A DNA stretch of 64,000 nucleotides from Verrucomicrobiota bacterium (GTDB lineage: Bacteria > Verrucomicrobiota > Verrucomicrobiia > Limisphaerales > JAEYXS01): contig JAEYXS010000126.1 in NCBI GenBank assembly GCA_023431185.1, positions 1 to 64,000 on the forward strand, given 5' to 3'. Position numbers and translations under genes: made by a program. Below are positions 27,569 to 36,118 of the stretch, piece after piece. The number at the start of each line of letters is the position of its first letter. Position 1 is the first letter of the stretch. The notes below the pieces were generated by a model that saw only the letters and a list, made by a program, of their open reading frames with translations, was not told where the DNA came from and searched no databases.

Positions 27569-28834
27569 ACCACATTCTCAAAGTTCGCTCCAGCCTACTG
27601 GACGAGCAAAGTTTTTCGCCCTGCTTACACCCGTGATGGCGAATCGCGGGAGGTGTCTGAATTCTACGTCCGCATCCAATACGCGGGACGGCGGGAGAAC
27701 ATCGGGCTGGCCACGAACGAGCGGCACAAGGCGGCTCAAAAGGCGGTGAAGGTTTACCAGTCCGTCCGTGCCAAGGGCTGGGAGGAAACCTTGAAGGAGT
27801 TTGCCCCGGAACGTGCGCAAGAGATCAACTGCGTGACGGTCGGGCAATATCTCCAAGCGGTGGAGAAGTATTCCGGTTTGAACCCCAAGACCTGCTACGG
27901 GTATAGCGCGGCAATGCGCACACTGGTTGCCCGAGCTTTCGGGTTGAAGGACTCCGCGAGCCGATACGACTACAAGCACGGCGGCAACATGGCCTGGCGG
28001 AAGCGTGTGGAATCAATCCGGCTCATCCGCATCACCAAGAAGCGGCTCGAATACGCCTTGGGGCAGTATAAGGCCGGAACGGAGGATAATCCTGCTGCCC
28101 GTCGTCAGGCAGAGATCAATGCCGCCAGCCTTGCGCGTCAGGCCCGCTCTCTCTTTGCGCAAAGGGTATTGGAAAAGCTGCCGATCAAGTCTGTTCACAA
28201 TCCCTTTGAGGGCATCCGGGTGGAGGCGGGCAGGCCCGAACACTATACCAGCAAGTTCAACATCGCGGAACTTGCCCAAGCAGCACGGCTTGAATTGCTG
28301 CCGAATGACGTGGAAGCGTACAAGGCTTTCCTGCTCGCGTTTGGGGCAGGACTGCGTAAACGGGAGATCGACAACCTCACCAAGACCCAATTGGATTTCG
28401 ACGGGAATCGCATCTACGTCAGCACGACTGCGTTCTTTACCCCCAAGACGACCAGCTCTGAGGGTTCGGTGCATTTGGATACTTCCATCATGGTGGAGTT
28501 GCGGCAGCTACTTGAAGGCACTCCCGACGTATTCGTTTTGCAAAGCGAGTTGGCCCCCAAGCCGGGGCACGACCGGCAGTATTACCGGGCAGAACGAACG
28601 TTTCAGCGGTTGGTAAAATGGCTGCGCCGACATGGCATCACCGCACAAAAGCCCATCCACACCTTGCGAAAGGAGTTTGGTTCCTACATCTGCGAGCATG
28701 CGGACATTCTTGCAGCGAGCCGCCAATTGCGACACGGCAGCTTGGCGGTTACCTCCGCATATTACGTGGAAAACCGGAAACGAATCGCCCCGAGTTTACC
28801 TTTGCCAAGCCTGCGTAAGGAGCAGGCCGCATGA
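27557..28834 (+). CDS. Tyrosine recombinase (island integrase)
   Basis: A 425-residue phage-type integrase. The catalytic residues are readable in order: arginine in FGAGLRKREIDNL near residue 265, HTLR near 368-371, RHGS near 391 and the tyrosine in SAYYVENR near 400. The N-terminal part has a SAM-like core-binding region preceded by an arm-binding segment. It sits next to attL and should catalyse insertion into tRNA-Arg(ACG). The ATG at 27557 lies inside a short direct repeat. The stop overlaps the next gene's ATG (ATGA). Confidence 0.93.
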   Translation: MAKQTTFSKFAPAYWTSKVFRPAYTRDGESREVSEFYVRIQYAGRRENIGLATNERHKAAQKAVKVYQSVRAKGWEETLKEFAPERAQEINCVTVGQYLQAVEKYSGLNPKTCYGYSAAMRTLVARAFGLKDSASRYDYKHGGNMAWRKRVESIRLIRITKKRLEYALGQYKAGTEDNPAARRQAEINAASLARQARSLFAQRVLEKLPIKSVHNPFEGIRVEAGRPEHYTSKFNIAELAQAARLELLPNDVEAYKAFLLAFGAGLRKREIDNLTKTQLDFDGNRIYVSTTAFFTPKTTSSEGSVHLDTSIMVELRQLLEGTPDVFVLQSELAPKPGHDRQYYRAERTFQRLVKWLRRHGITAQKPIHTLRKEFGSYICEHADILAASRQLRHGSLAVTSAYYVENRKRIAPSLPLPSLRKEQAA

Positions 28835-29166
28835 ACTCTATCGCGAAATCCGACTGTGAGTTGACTTTTCAGCGGGTTCTCCCGGCCAAAGGGCGCTTTC
28901 CGGCTAGCTTCTGGGTTGAACGGGTATCCAAGGGGGAGGTCATCGCCCATCACCAGCGATACCAACGGGTGACGCCCCAAGAATTGGAGCAGATGGATCA
29001 GGCATTGGCGCTCGTTCAAGGCAGCTTCCTGGCTGCGGCCAAGCTTTTGGACATGGACCCGCAACGGTTCCGCAACCTCGTGAACTACCACCCTCGGCTC
29101 AAAGCCAAATGGGGACGGCACAGAGGGCGGCAGCCTCGTTTGAGCTTCAATCTGAGGTTTCCATGA
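28831..29166 (+). CDS. Hypothetical protein with possible HTH, coupled to the integrase
   Basis: A 111-residue basic protein. The segment LVQGSFLAAAKLLDMDPQRFRNLV looks like a helix-turn-helix of the kind found in Fis or sigma-54 activator tails, followed by a very basic C-terminus (KAKWGRHRGRQPRL). It overlaps the integrase stop by 4 bases, so the two are translationally coupled. A role as recombination directionality factor or repressor is a guess. Conservation could not be checked. Confidence 0.55.
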   Translation: MNSIAKSDCELTFQRVLPAKGRFPASFWVERVSKGEVIAHHQRYQRVTPQELEQMDQALALVQGSFLAAAKLLDMDPQRFRNLVNYHPRLKAKWGRHRGRQPRLSFNLRFP

Positions 29167-29654
29167 GGGAGGTGACTGATCCGGCTACCGCTCTTCCAAG
29201 CCGTAATTACGACCTCAATGCCTAATTCCGCAGATTCGGCATCTGATTATCTGATGTTGCGGCAAGCATTCCGATTTCCCCATCTCGGCAGTCTTCACAC
29301 CTTCACCTTGTCATCCTAAAGGTTCCCGCTATCCTGACCCTGTTCATCAGAGGGGACCACGGCACTCTAAATCCCTTTGGCAGGTCGCAGATTGCCCGGT
29401 CGCTTTCAGTCTGGATATGACCGTATATGCCGTATGCAATTGATTGAGAGACACGAAATACGCCTTCAAGACATGGCTGTGGCAGATGGAATCTGTCTGA
29501 AATCAACCCCTCCGGGAGGCTCGATAATTGCCCACCCACCACACCCCAAGCACCTTCAACTCCCACAAAAGGCGATCAAACACCCTGGTCGCCACATACT
29601 CCCCGGTTGCTTGCCCAACGGGTTCAAGTGCTCTGACACTCTCCCAGCCTAAAC
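29167..29654. other. Non-coding spacer upstream of the restriction operon
   Basis: About 490 bases with no convincing gene. The reverse-strand frame at 29303-29566 has no motif and poor codon quality. The stretch presumably holds the promoter of the five-gene operon that starts at 29655; no clear promoter motif stands out. A weak hairpin can be drawn at 29230-29265 (ccgca with tgcgg). Confidence 0.5.
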
Positions 29655-32600
29655 ATGGTTATCATCGACAATATCAACCACCTGCTCGGCGATGATCTGA
29701 AGCAGACTGTGACGCCGGGAACCAAGCTCAAAATTGCCGCCTCTTGTTTCTCCATCTACGCATTTGAAGCGCTCAAAGCCGAACTGGGCAAAATCGATAC
29801 ACTTCAGTTCATCTTTACCTCCCCTACTTTCGTGCCCGGTGAAGTCACGGATAAGATGAGAAAAGAGCACCGCGAGTTCCATATTCCAAAGCTGGAACGC
29901 GAGCGGAGCCTTTACGGCACTGAGTTTGAGGTCCGGCTTCGTAATGAACTCACCCAACGGGCCATTGCCAAGGAGTGTGCCGACTGGATGCGTCGCAAAG
30001 CCATTTTCCGATCCAATCGCGGACGCGCTCCGATGCAACAGTTTGCCGGTCTCAGTGCCGATGGCAAAGAGCATGTCTATCTTCCGCTCCACGGCTTCAC
30101 CGCCGTCGATCTTGGATACGAAAAAGGCAATGCCGTATCGAATTTCGTGAACCGGATCGACGAACAGCCGACGACCACGACCTACCTCGCGTTGTTTGAT
30201 CAGATTTGGAACGACCCGGACAAGCTGGAGGATGTCACCTCAAAGCTTTGCGAGCACATCGCATCTGTCTATCAGGAGAACTCACCGGAGCGTATTTACT
30301 TCCTGATGCTCTACAACATCTTCAGTGAGTTTTTGGAGGACATCAATGCCGATGTGCTGCCCAATGACCGCACTGGCTACCAAGACAGCCTTGTTTGGAA
30401 AAAGCTCTATAACTTCCAGCGGGACGCCGCGAACGGGATCATCAATAAACTGGAGACCTACAACGGCTGCATCCTCGCTGACAGCGTAGGCTTAGGCAAA
30501 ACTTTTACGGCGCTTGCCGTCGTCAAGTATTACGAGCTTCGGAACAAATCCGTCCTCGTGCTCTGCCCTAAAAAGCTGGCGGACAACTGGCTTACCTACC
30601 GGGGGAACCTGGTCACCAACATCTTCGCCAAAGACCGGTTTGGATACGATGTGCTGTGCCACACGGATTTGCTAAGAACCACCGGGATGTCCATCAGCGG
30701 TCTGCCGCTTAACCGTGTAAACTGGAGCAATTACGACTTGGTCGTCATTGATGAGTCCCACAACTTCCGCAACAACGCCGCTTTTGAAGACCGTGAGACA
30801 CGTTACCAACGCCTATTGAATCAAGTTGTGCGGCAAGGGGTAAAAACCAAAGTGTTAATGCTCTCCGCCACTCCGGTAAATAACCGTTTCACCGATTTGC
30901 GGAACCAGCTTGCGCTTGCCTACGAAGGCGACCCCGACAATCTGAGCGCTAAGCTGAAGTCCAAGAAGTCCATCGATGAAATCTTCCGACGGGCGCAAAC
31001 TGCCTTCAATGCTTGGTCCCAGCTTCCACCGGAACAGCGCACGGCTCCGGCCATTTTGGACACCCTCGATTTCGATTTCTTTGAGGTGCTCGATAGCGTG
31101 ACGATTGCCCGCTCTCGCCGCCACATTCAGACTTACTACGACACCAAAGACATTGGTACTTTTCCTGAGCGCCTAAAGCCTCTCTCCTTCCATTGCCAGC
31201 TCACCCACCGCAAGGATGTCATCGGGTTTAACGAAATCTTCGCGCGGCTTACCAAGCTAGTTCTCGCGGTGTATGCGCCGTTGAGCTACGTGCAGCCAAG
31301 CAGGCTAAGAAAGTACGAAGAGCTTTACGATCCGGGTGAGGAAGTCGGACATGGTAACTTGGGACAATCCGGTCGCGAGAAGGGCATTCAAGCGCTCATG
31401 ACTGTGAATCTGCTCAAGCGGCTTGAAAGCTCCGTCCATTCGTTTCGGCTTACGCTTGAGAGTCTCGCGGACACCCACGAACGCACTCTCGCAAAAATCG
31501 CCTCGTTCAAGAAAACCGGTCAGGATGCCAAATTTGCCGACGTTTCCCCTGCTTTCGCCGATGTCGAGCCGGAAGATGATGAAGGGATGCCGGACCCGGA
31601 GGACGCCCGGATTGGCAACAAAGTGCAAATCGATCTGTCCGACATGGACCTTCCACGTTGGGAGCATGAGCTGAAGGCTGATTTGACCATTATTGAGAGT
31701 TTGCTGGACGAAATGCGCAAGATCACTCCTTCGGATGATGCCAAGCTCCAGCACCTCAAGACAACAATCCTCAGCAAGCTGGCCTCGCCCATCAATCCAT
31801 CGAACAAAAAGGTGCTCATCTTCACGGCCTTCTCGGACACGGCAGATTACCTCTACGAACAGCTTTCACCCTACTTCCTCGAAAAGGCCGGGTTGCACTC
31901 CGCCAAGATCACTGGTTCGGACAGCCCCAAGAGCACCTTGAAGAAGTCCTATGACTTTCAATCGCTCCTGACCTTGTTCTCGCCGCGCTCGAAAGAGAAA
32001 GCTGTGATCCTGCCCAAGGAAAGATTGGAGATCGACCTCTTGATCGGCACCGATTGCATCTCCGAGGGGCAGAACCTCCAAGACTGCGACTATCTCATCA
32101 ATTACGACATCCATTGGAATCCCGTCCGCATCATCCAGCGTTTTGGCCGCATTGACCGTATCGGCTCGCAGAACCGCTGCATCCAGCTCGTGAACTACTG
32201 GCCGGACATCACGCTGGATGAATACATCAATCTCAAGGAACGCGTCGAAAACCGCATGATCATCGCCGACGTTACCGCGACTGGAGATGATAATCCCCTC
32301 GATGCCAAGGCCAACGACGTCGCGTATCGTCGTGAGCAGCTTCGCCGTCTCCAAGAAGAAGTCATCGAACTGGAAGATCTCAAGACCGGCATTTCGATCA
32401 CCGACCTGGGCTTGAACGATTTTCGGATGGACTTGGTGAATTACGTCAAAAACCACGGCGACCTCGACAGTCTGCCGAATGGGATGCATGCCGTCGTTCC
32501 GGCGGCTCCAGCTCGTGGCCTCGTGCCTGGAGTCATCTTTGCCCTGCGAAATCGCAATGAAGGGGTAAACATCAACCAACAGAACCGTCTCCATCCTTAT

Positions 32601-33041
32601 TACCTCGTTTATGTCGCGCAGGATGGAACGGTCGTTGTCAATCACACCGAAGCCAAGCGCCTTCTGGATCTCGCGCGGCTGGCCTGCAAGGACCGCCACG
32701 ACCCTATTCCTGAAGCATACCAGCCATTTAATCGGGCCACGCAAGATGGACGCCGCATGGATGCCTACTCGGAGTTGCTGGGGCGGGCAATCCGTTCCAT
32801 GATCGAGCTGAAGGAGGAGAAGGACGTGGACAGCCTCTTCACTGGCGGCAGGACCACGGCGCTGGTGAACACCATCAAAGGCTTGGATGATTTCGAGCTG
32901 ATCGCCTTCTTGGTGGTTTATGACCCATCCGCTTCCGATGGGAGCAGCACCCGGCATATCATCGAGACCGCCTTGAAGAAACGGGGAACCAAGGTGACCA
33001 GCCAGCTCATCTACGAAATCATGGAAAAGGAGGGCATTTAG
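29655..33041 (+). CDS. SNF2-type helicase with PLD-like N-terminus
   Basis: A 1128-residue superfamily 2 ATPase. Residues 1-190 resemble the phospholipase-D-like domain that precedes SNF2 helicases in defence loci, but no HxK(x)4D motif is present, so it is probably catalytically dead. The helicase core has Walker A ADSVGLGKTFTALAV near residue 276, Walker B VVIDESHNF, motif III LSATPVNNR and the C-terminal GTDCISEGQNLQDCDYLI and QRFGRIDRIGSQN. An acidic insertion (EPEDDEGMPDPEDA) lies between the two lobes. It should move on or remodel DNA. It is the first gene of the operon; the PIN gene begins 7 bases after it. Confidence 0.88.
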   Translation: MVIIDNINHLLGDDLKQTVTPGTKLKIAASCFSIYAFEALKAELGKIDTLQFIFTSPTFVPGEVTDKMRKEHREFHIPKLERERSLYGTEFEVRLRNELTQRAIAKECADWMRRKAIFRSNRGRAPMQQFAGLSADGKEHVYLPLHGFTAVDLGYEKGNAVSNFVNRIDEQPTTTTYLALFDQIWNDPDKLEDVTSKLCEHIASVYQENSPERIYFLMLYNIFSEFLEDINADVLPNDRTGYQDSLVWKKLYNFQRDAANGIINKLETYNGCILADSVGLGKTFTALAVVKYYELRNKSVLVLCPKKLADNWLTYRGNLVTNIFAKDRFGYDVLCHTDLLRTTGMSISGLPLNRVNWSNYDLVVIDESHNFRNNAAFEDRETRYQRLLNQVVRQGVKTKVLMLSATPVNNRFTDLRNQLALAYEGDPDNLSAKLKSKKSIDEIFRRAQTAFNAWSQLPPEQRTAPAILDTLDFDFFEVLDSVTIARSRRHIQTYYDTKDIGTFPERLKPLSFHCQLTHRKDVIGFNEIFARLTKLVLAVYAPLSYVQPSRLRKYEELYDPGEEVGHGNLGQSGREKGIQALMTVNLLKRLESSVHSFRLTLESLADTHERTLAKIASFKKTGQDAKFADVSPAFADVEPEDDEGMPDPEDARIGNKVQIDLSDMDLPRWEHELKADLTIIESLLDEMRKITPSDDAKLQHLKTTILSKLASPINPSNKKVLIFTAFSDTADYLYEQLSPYFLEKAGLHSAKITGSDSPKSTLKKSYDFQSLLTLFSPRSKEKAVILPKERLEIDLLIGTDCISEGQNLQDCDYLINYDIHWNPVRIIQRFGRIDRIGSQNRCIQLVNYWPDITLDEYINLKERVENRMIIADVTATGDDNPLDAKANDVAYRREQLRRLQEEVIELEDLKTGISITDLGLNDFRMDLVNYVKNHGDLDSLPNGMHAVVPAAPARGLVPGVIFALRNRNEGVNINQQNRLHPYYLVYVAQDGTVVVNHTEAKRLLDLARLACKDRHDPIPEAYQPFNRATQDGRRMDAYSELLGRAIRSMIELKEEKDVDSLFTGGRTTALVNTIKGLDDFELIAFLVVYDPSASDGSSTRHIIETALKKRGTKVTSQLIYEIMEKEGI

Positions 33042-33048
33042 CAGCGCC

Positions 33049-33462
33049 ATGTACTTGCTGGACATCAATGTCTTGATTGCCCTCGCCGATCCCGATCATG
33101 AGCATCATGGGAAGGCGGAAGCCTTCTTTCTGGCCAACCACAAAGCGGGCTGGGCCACCTGTCCGCTTACGGAGAATGGGTTCGTCCGTATCGTGGGCAA
33201 TCCCAAGGCTTACCCAAAAGGGCCGGGCACCACCGAGGAAGCCTCTGCCATCCTCAAGCAACTATGTGCCCTTGAGGGCCACCGCTTTTGGTCGGATGAC
33301 GTATCCATCCGCAGCATGGCCGGGTTGCCCATCCACAAGCACCTGACCGATCATTACTTGCTTGGTCTGGCTTTGCACCGGCTGGGCAAGCTGGTGACTT
33401 TTGATCGGCGCATCAATGCGGGGCTCGTCCCCGGCGGCAGTGCCGCCTACGTCGTGATTTGA
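33049..33462 (+). CDS. PIN-domain ribonuclease (VapC-like)
   Basis: A 137-residue PIN domain of the mycobacterial VapC type. The acidic active site is complete: D5 in LLDINVLIALAD, E42 in LTENGF, D101 in LTDHYLLGLA and D119 in VTFDRRIN. VapC toxins cut tRNA or rRNA and are normally paired with a VapB antitoxin just upstream; here the preceding gene is the helicase, 7 bases away, and no antitoxin reading frame is visible. It may be controlled by an operon partner or serve as an effector. Confidence 0.88.
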   Translation: MYLLDINVLIALADPDHEHHGKAEAFFLANHKAGWATCPLTENGFVRIVGNPKAYPKGPGTTEEASAILKQLCALEGHRFWSDDVSIRSMAGLPIHKHLTDHYLLGLALHRLGKLVTFDRRINAGLVPGGSAAYVVI

Positions 33463-33470
33463 AGTTCGCC

Positions 33471-34127
33471 ATGTTCGCCTACCCGAAACAAGCTGAGTTC
33501 AACCGCGTGGTGCCCAAATCGAAGATTTACACGCACGCACGTCCTACGAAGCGGGTACGCGAGCTTTTCGTGTCCGAGGTCGGGGAAATTCTTTGGAAAT
33601 ACAAGCTCTCCCCGGAAACCATCAATCTCCCCGCGCGAAACGGCATCACGGAGATCCAAGTATTTGAGATCACCCTGAAAACTCCCGAACTTGACGATGC
33701 CGTCTGGCAGACGATTGACCGGGCGATTCCCTTTCCCTTGCTTTTCCAATTGGTGCATGGCGATACCATCCGCTTTGCCGCCTCCTACAAGCGGCCCAGC
33801 GAGGCGGATTCATCTAAGTGGGTAATCGAGGGCAGCTTCCAGTCGGAACCGCAACCGCTGTCCACCCCACGCCCGCCACTGCCTGTGGCGCTGGATCTGT
33901 CTGGTCTTTATGAACAAATCATCCGCTGCCACCTGCCGCTGCCAGCGCGTTCGGGAGAGAGCCTTGCCGCTCAAGTTGCCCGCCATGGAGCGATTCTGCG
34001 GAAACAGCAGGAAAAGCAAAAACTCCAAGCCCAGCTCGCCAAGGAGATTCAGTTCAACCGCAAGGTGGAGCTGAATGCCGCCTTGCGAACTATCGGAAAA
34101 GAGATTTCTGAGCTTCAACATCCGTAG
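33471..34127 (+). CDS. DUF4391 protein
   Basis: About 218 residues. The opening MFAYPKQAEFNRVVPKSKIY, then KYKLSPETINLPARNGITEI, IQVFEITLK and IDRAIPFPLLFQL match the DUF4391 pattern as I recall it. The C-terminal 60 residues are a charged coiled coil (RKQQEKQKLQAQLAKEIQFN). The family tends to occur beside helicase and type III restriction genes, and its function is unknown; it could bridge the helicase and Mod-Res. A TTG at 33459 overlapping the PIN stop is an alternative start. The mod gene follows after 23 bases. Confidence 0.8.
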   Translation: MFAYPKQAEFNRVVPKSKIYTHARPTKRVRELFVSEVGEILWKYKLSPETINLPARNGITEIQVFEITLKTPELDDAVWQTIDRAIPFPLLFQLVHGDTIRFAASYKRPSEADSSKWVIEGSFQSEPQPLSTPRPPLPVALDLSGLYEQIIRCHLPLPARSGESLAAQVARHGAILRKQQEKQKLQAQLAKEIQFNRKVELNAALRTIGKEISELQHP

Positions 34128-34150
34128 CATCCCCTTTATCTTTTCGCAAA

Positions 34151-36115
34151 ATGGACAAACTCAAGATGCACAGCCCCGATCTGACGGCGGCGAATATCGA
34201 GAAGCTGGCGGCGCTCTTCCCAAACTGCGTGGTCGAGGCGCGCGATGAGCAGACCGGACAGCTCCGGCGCGCCATTGATTTTGATCATCTTCGTCAGGAA
34301 TTGTCTGGTAACATTGTGGAAGGACCGCGTGAGCGCTACCACCTGGATTGGCCGGGCAAACGTGAGGCCCTGCTCGCCGCCAATGCGCCCATCGCCAAGA
34401 CACTCCGGCCCTGCCGTGAGGAGAGCGTGGATTTCGATACAACCAGGAATCTCTTCATCGAGGGGGATAACCTCGACGCATTGAAGCTGCTCCAGGAGAC
34501 TTACCTCGGGAAGATAAAGATGATCTACATCGACCCCCCGTATAACACCGGAAACGACTTCATCTACGAGGATGATTTCTCGGAGGATACAGAGGCTTAC
34601 CTTATCCGGTCGAACCAGCGTGACGATGAGGGGAATCGTTTGATTGCCAACACGACCTCAAACGGACGCTTCCACTCGGACTGGGTTTCAATGCTCTATT
34701 CGCGTCTGAAGCTTGCGCGAAACCTACTTCGTGAGGATGGATCAATATTCATATCCATTGACGACAATGAACTCACAAATCTCAGGCAGATGTGTGATGA
34801 GGTGTTTGGCACCGACAACTTTGTTTCTACAATCGTCTGGCAGCGATCAAAGAAAGGTGACGCGAAGTTGGTGGCCCGAGTTCACGAATACATCGTGTGC
34901 TACGCTCGCAATAAAACAGCCCTGATTGATGCCGGAGTCTGGCGGCGAAAGAAGGAGGGCGCGGATGAAGTGCTCGCCCAGTATGCGGCGTTCAAACGGT
35001 CTTTTCGCGATGACCACACCAAGATTCGAGAAGCGATGCAGAACTGGTATCGCGGGCTCGGAGACAGTGATCCTCGAAAGGCTCACAAGCATTACAACTG
35101 GTCCGATGCTCGTGGCCTATATTTCGCCGATAATTTTGCAGGTCCGGACGATGGCAGAGAAAGCAGGCCACGATACGACATCATCCATCCGATTACCAAG
35201 AAGCCGTGCAAGAAGCCTTCCACCGGATGGCGGTGGGATGAGGCGAAAACGAAATGGGCATTGGAGCAAGATCCTCCGCGAATTCACTTTGGACCCGACG
35301 AAACGACGATTCCGAACAGAAAGAGCTACCTCGAAGAAATCAGCGTCGAACCGTATCCCTCGCTTTTCTATCGCGATGGTCGTTCTGCTACCCTTGAGGT
35401 GGAAAGCCTTATTGGGAAAGGGTGGTTTGAATTCCCTAAAAACACTGACGTTTTGGCGGAGTTGATCGAGCTTGCTTCCGGTCCTGATGACGTGGTGCTG
35501 GATTTCTTCGCTGGCTCGGGGAGCACAGGTCACGCGGCGTACCTTCTGAACGCAGCAAAGGAATGCAGTCGGCGATTTGTCCTTGTTCAGTTGCCGGAGC
35601 CGACAGGACGCAAGGGTTACGCGACAATTGCTGACATCGCCAAGCAGCGCCTCCGAAAGGCTGGCGGCAAGATTAAGGATGAGAACGCTACCACGGCTTC
35701 AGACCTCGACGTCGGGTTCCGCGTTCTCAAAATCGACACCTCGAACATGGCGGACGTTTATTACGCGCCGGATGCAGTAAGGCAGGCCGACCTCGTGGCG
35801 CACACGGACAACATCAAACCCGACCGTACGCCAGAAGACCTGCTCTTTCAAGTGCTCCTGGATTGGGGCGTGGACCTTTCCCTGCCCATAACTCAAGAGA
35901 CCATTGCCGAAAAGCAAGTGTTCTTTGTGGATGGCAACGCCCTCGCCGCCTGCTTCGATCCCAAGGTGAGCGAAGACCTAGTGAAGGAACTGGCCCAGCG
36001 CAAGCCGCTTCGCGCCGTCTTCCGCGACAGCAGCTACGACAACGACAGCGTAAAGATCAACGTGGAACAAATCTTCAAGCTGCTCAGCCCGGAGACCGAA
36101 GTGAAATCGCTGTAG
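34151..36115 (+). CDS. Type III DNA methyltransferase, Mod subunit
   Basis: A 654-residue beta-class adenine methyltransferase. The catalytic motif IDPPYNTG has DPPY at residues 128-131, and the SAM-binding DFFAGSGSTG lies near residues 450-459, in the beta-class order. The roughly 300 residues between them should hold the target recognition domain. The C-terminal 150 residues probably contact Res. Mod sets the recognised sequence and protects host DNA by N6-adenine methylation. The res gene begins 3 bases after the stop. Confidence 0.93.
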   Translation: MDKLKMHSPDLTAANIEKLAALFPNCVVEARDEQTGQLRRAIDFDHLRQELSGNIVEGPRERYHLDWPGKREALLAANAPIAKTLRPCREESVDFDTTRNLFIEGDNLDALKLLQETYLGKIKMIYIDPPYNTGNDFIYEDDFSEDTEAYLIRSNQRDDEGNRLIANTTSNGRFHSDWVSMLYSRLKLARNLLREDGSIFISIDDNELTNLRQMCDEVFGTDNFVSTIVWQRSKKGDAKLVARVHEYIVCYARNKTALIDAGVWRRKKEGADEVLAQYAAFKRSFRDDHTKIREAMQNWYRGLGDSDPRKAHKHYNWSDARGLYFADNFAGPDDGRESRPRYDIIHPITKKPCKKPSTGWRWDEAKTKWALEQDPPRIHFGPDETTIPNRKSYLEEISVEPYPSLFYRDGRSATLEVESLIGKGWFEFPKNTDVLAELIELASGPDDVVLDFFAGSGSTGHAAYLLNAAKECSRRFVLVQLPEPTGRKGYATIADIAKQRLRKAGGKIKDENATTASDLDVGFRVLKIDTSNMADVYYAPDAVRQADLVAHTDNIKPDRTPEDLLFQVLLDWGVDLSLPITQETIAEKQVFFVDGNALAACFDPKVSEDLVKELAQRKPLRAVFRDSSYDNDSVKINVEQIFKLLSPETEVKSL

Positions 36116-36118
36116 GCC

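Noticed and set aside
31866..33068. 400-residue minus-strand frame
   Set aside because: Lies entirely within the helicase gene and has no recognisable domain.
33049..33462. Complete VapBC toxin-antitoxin module
   Set aside because: No antitoxin reading frame precedes the PIN gene, which begins 7 bases after the helicase stop.
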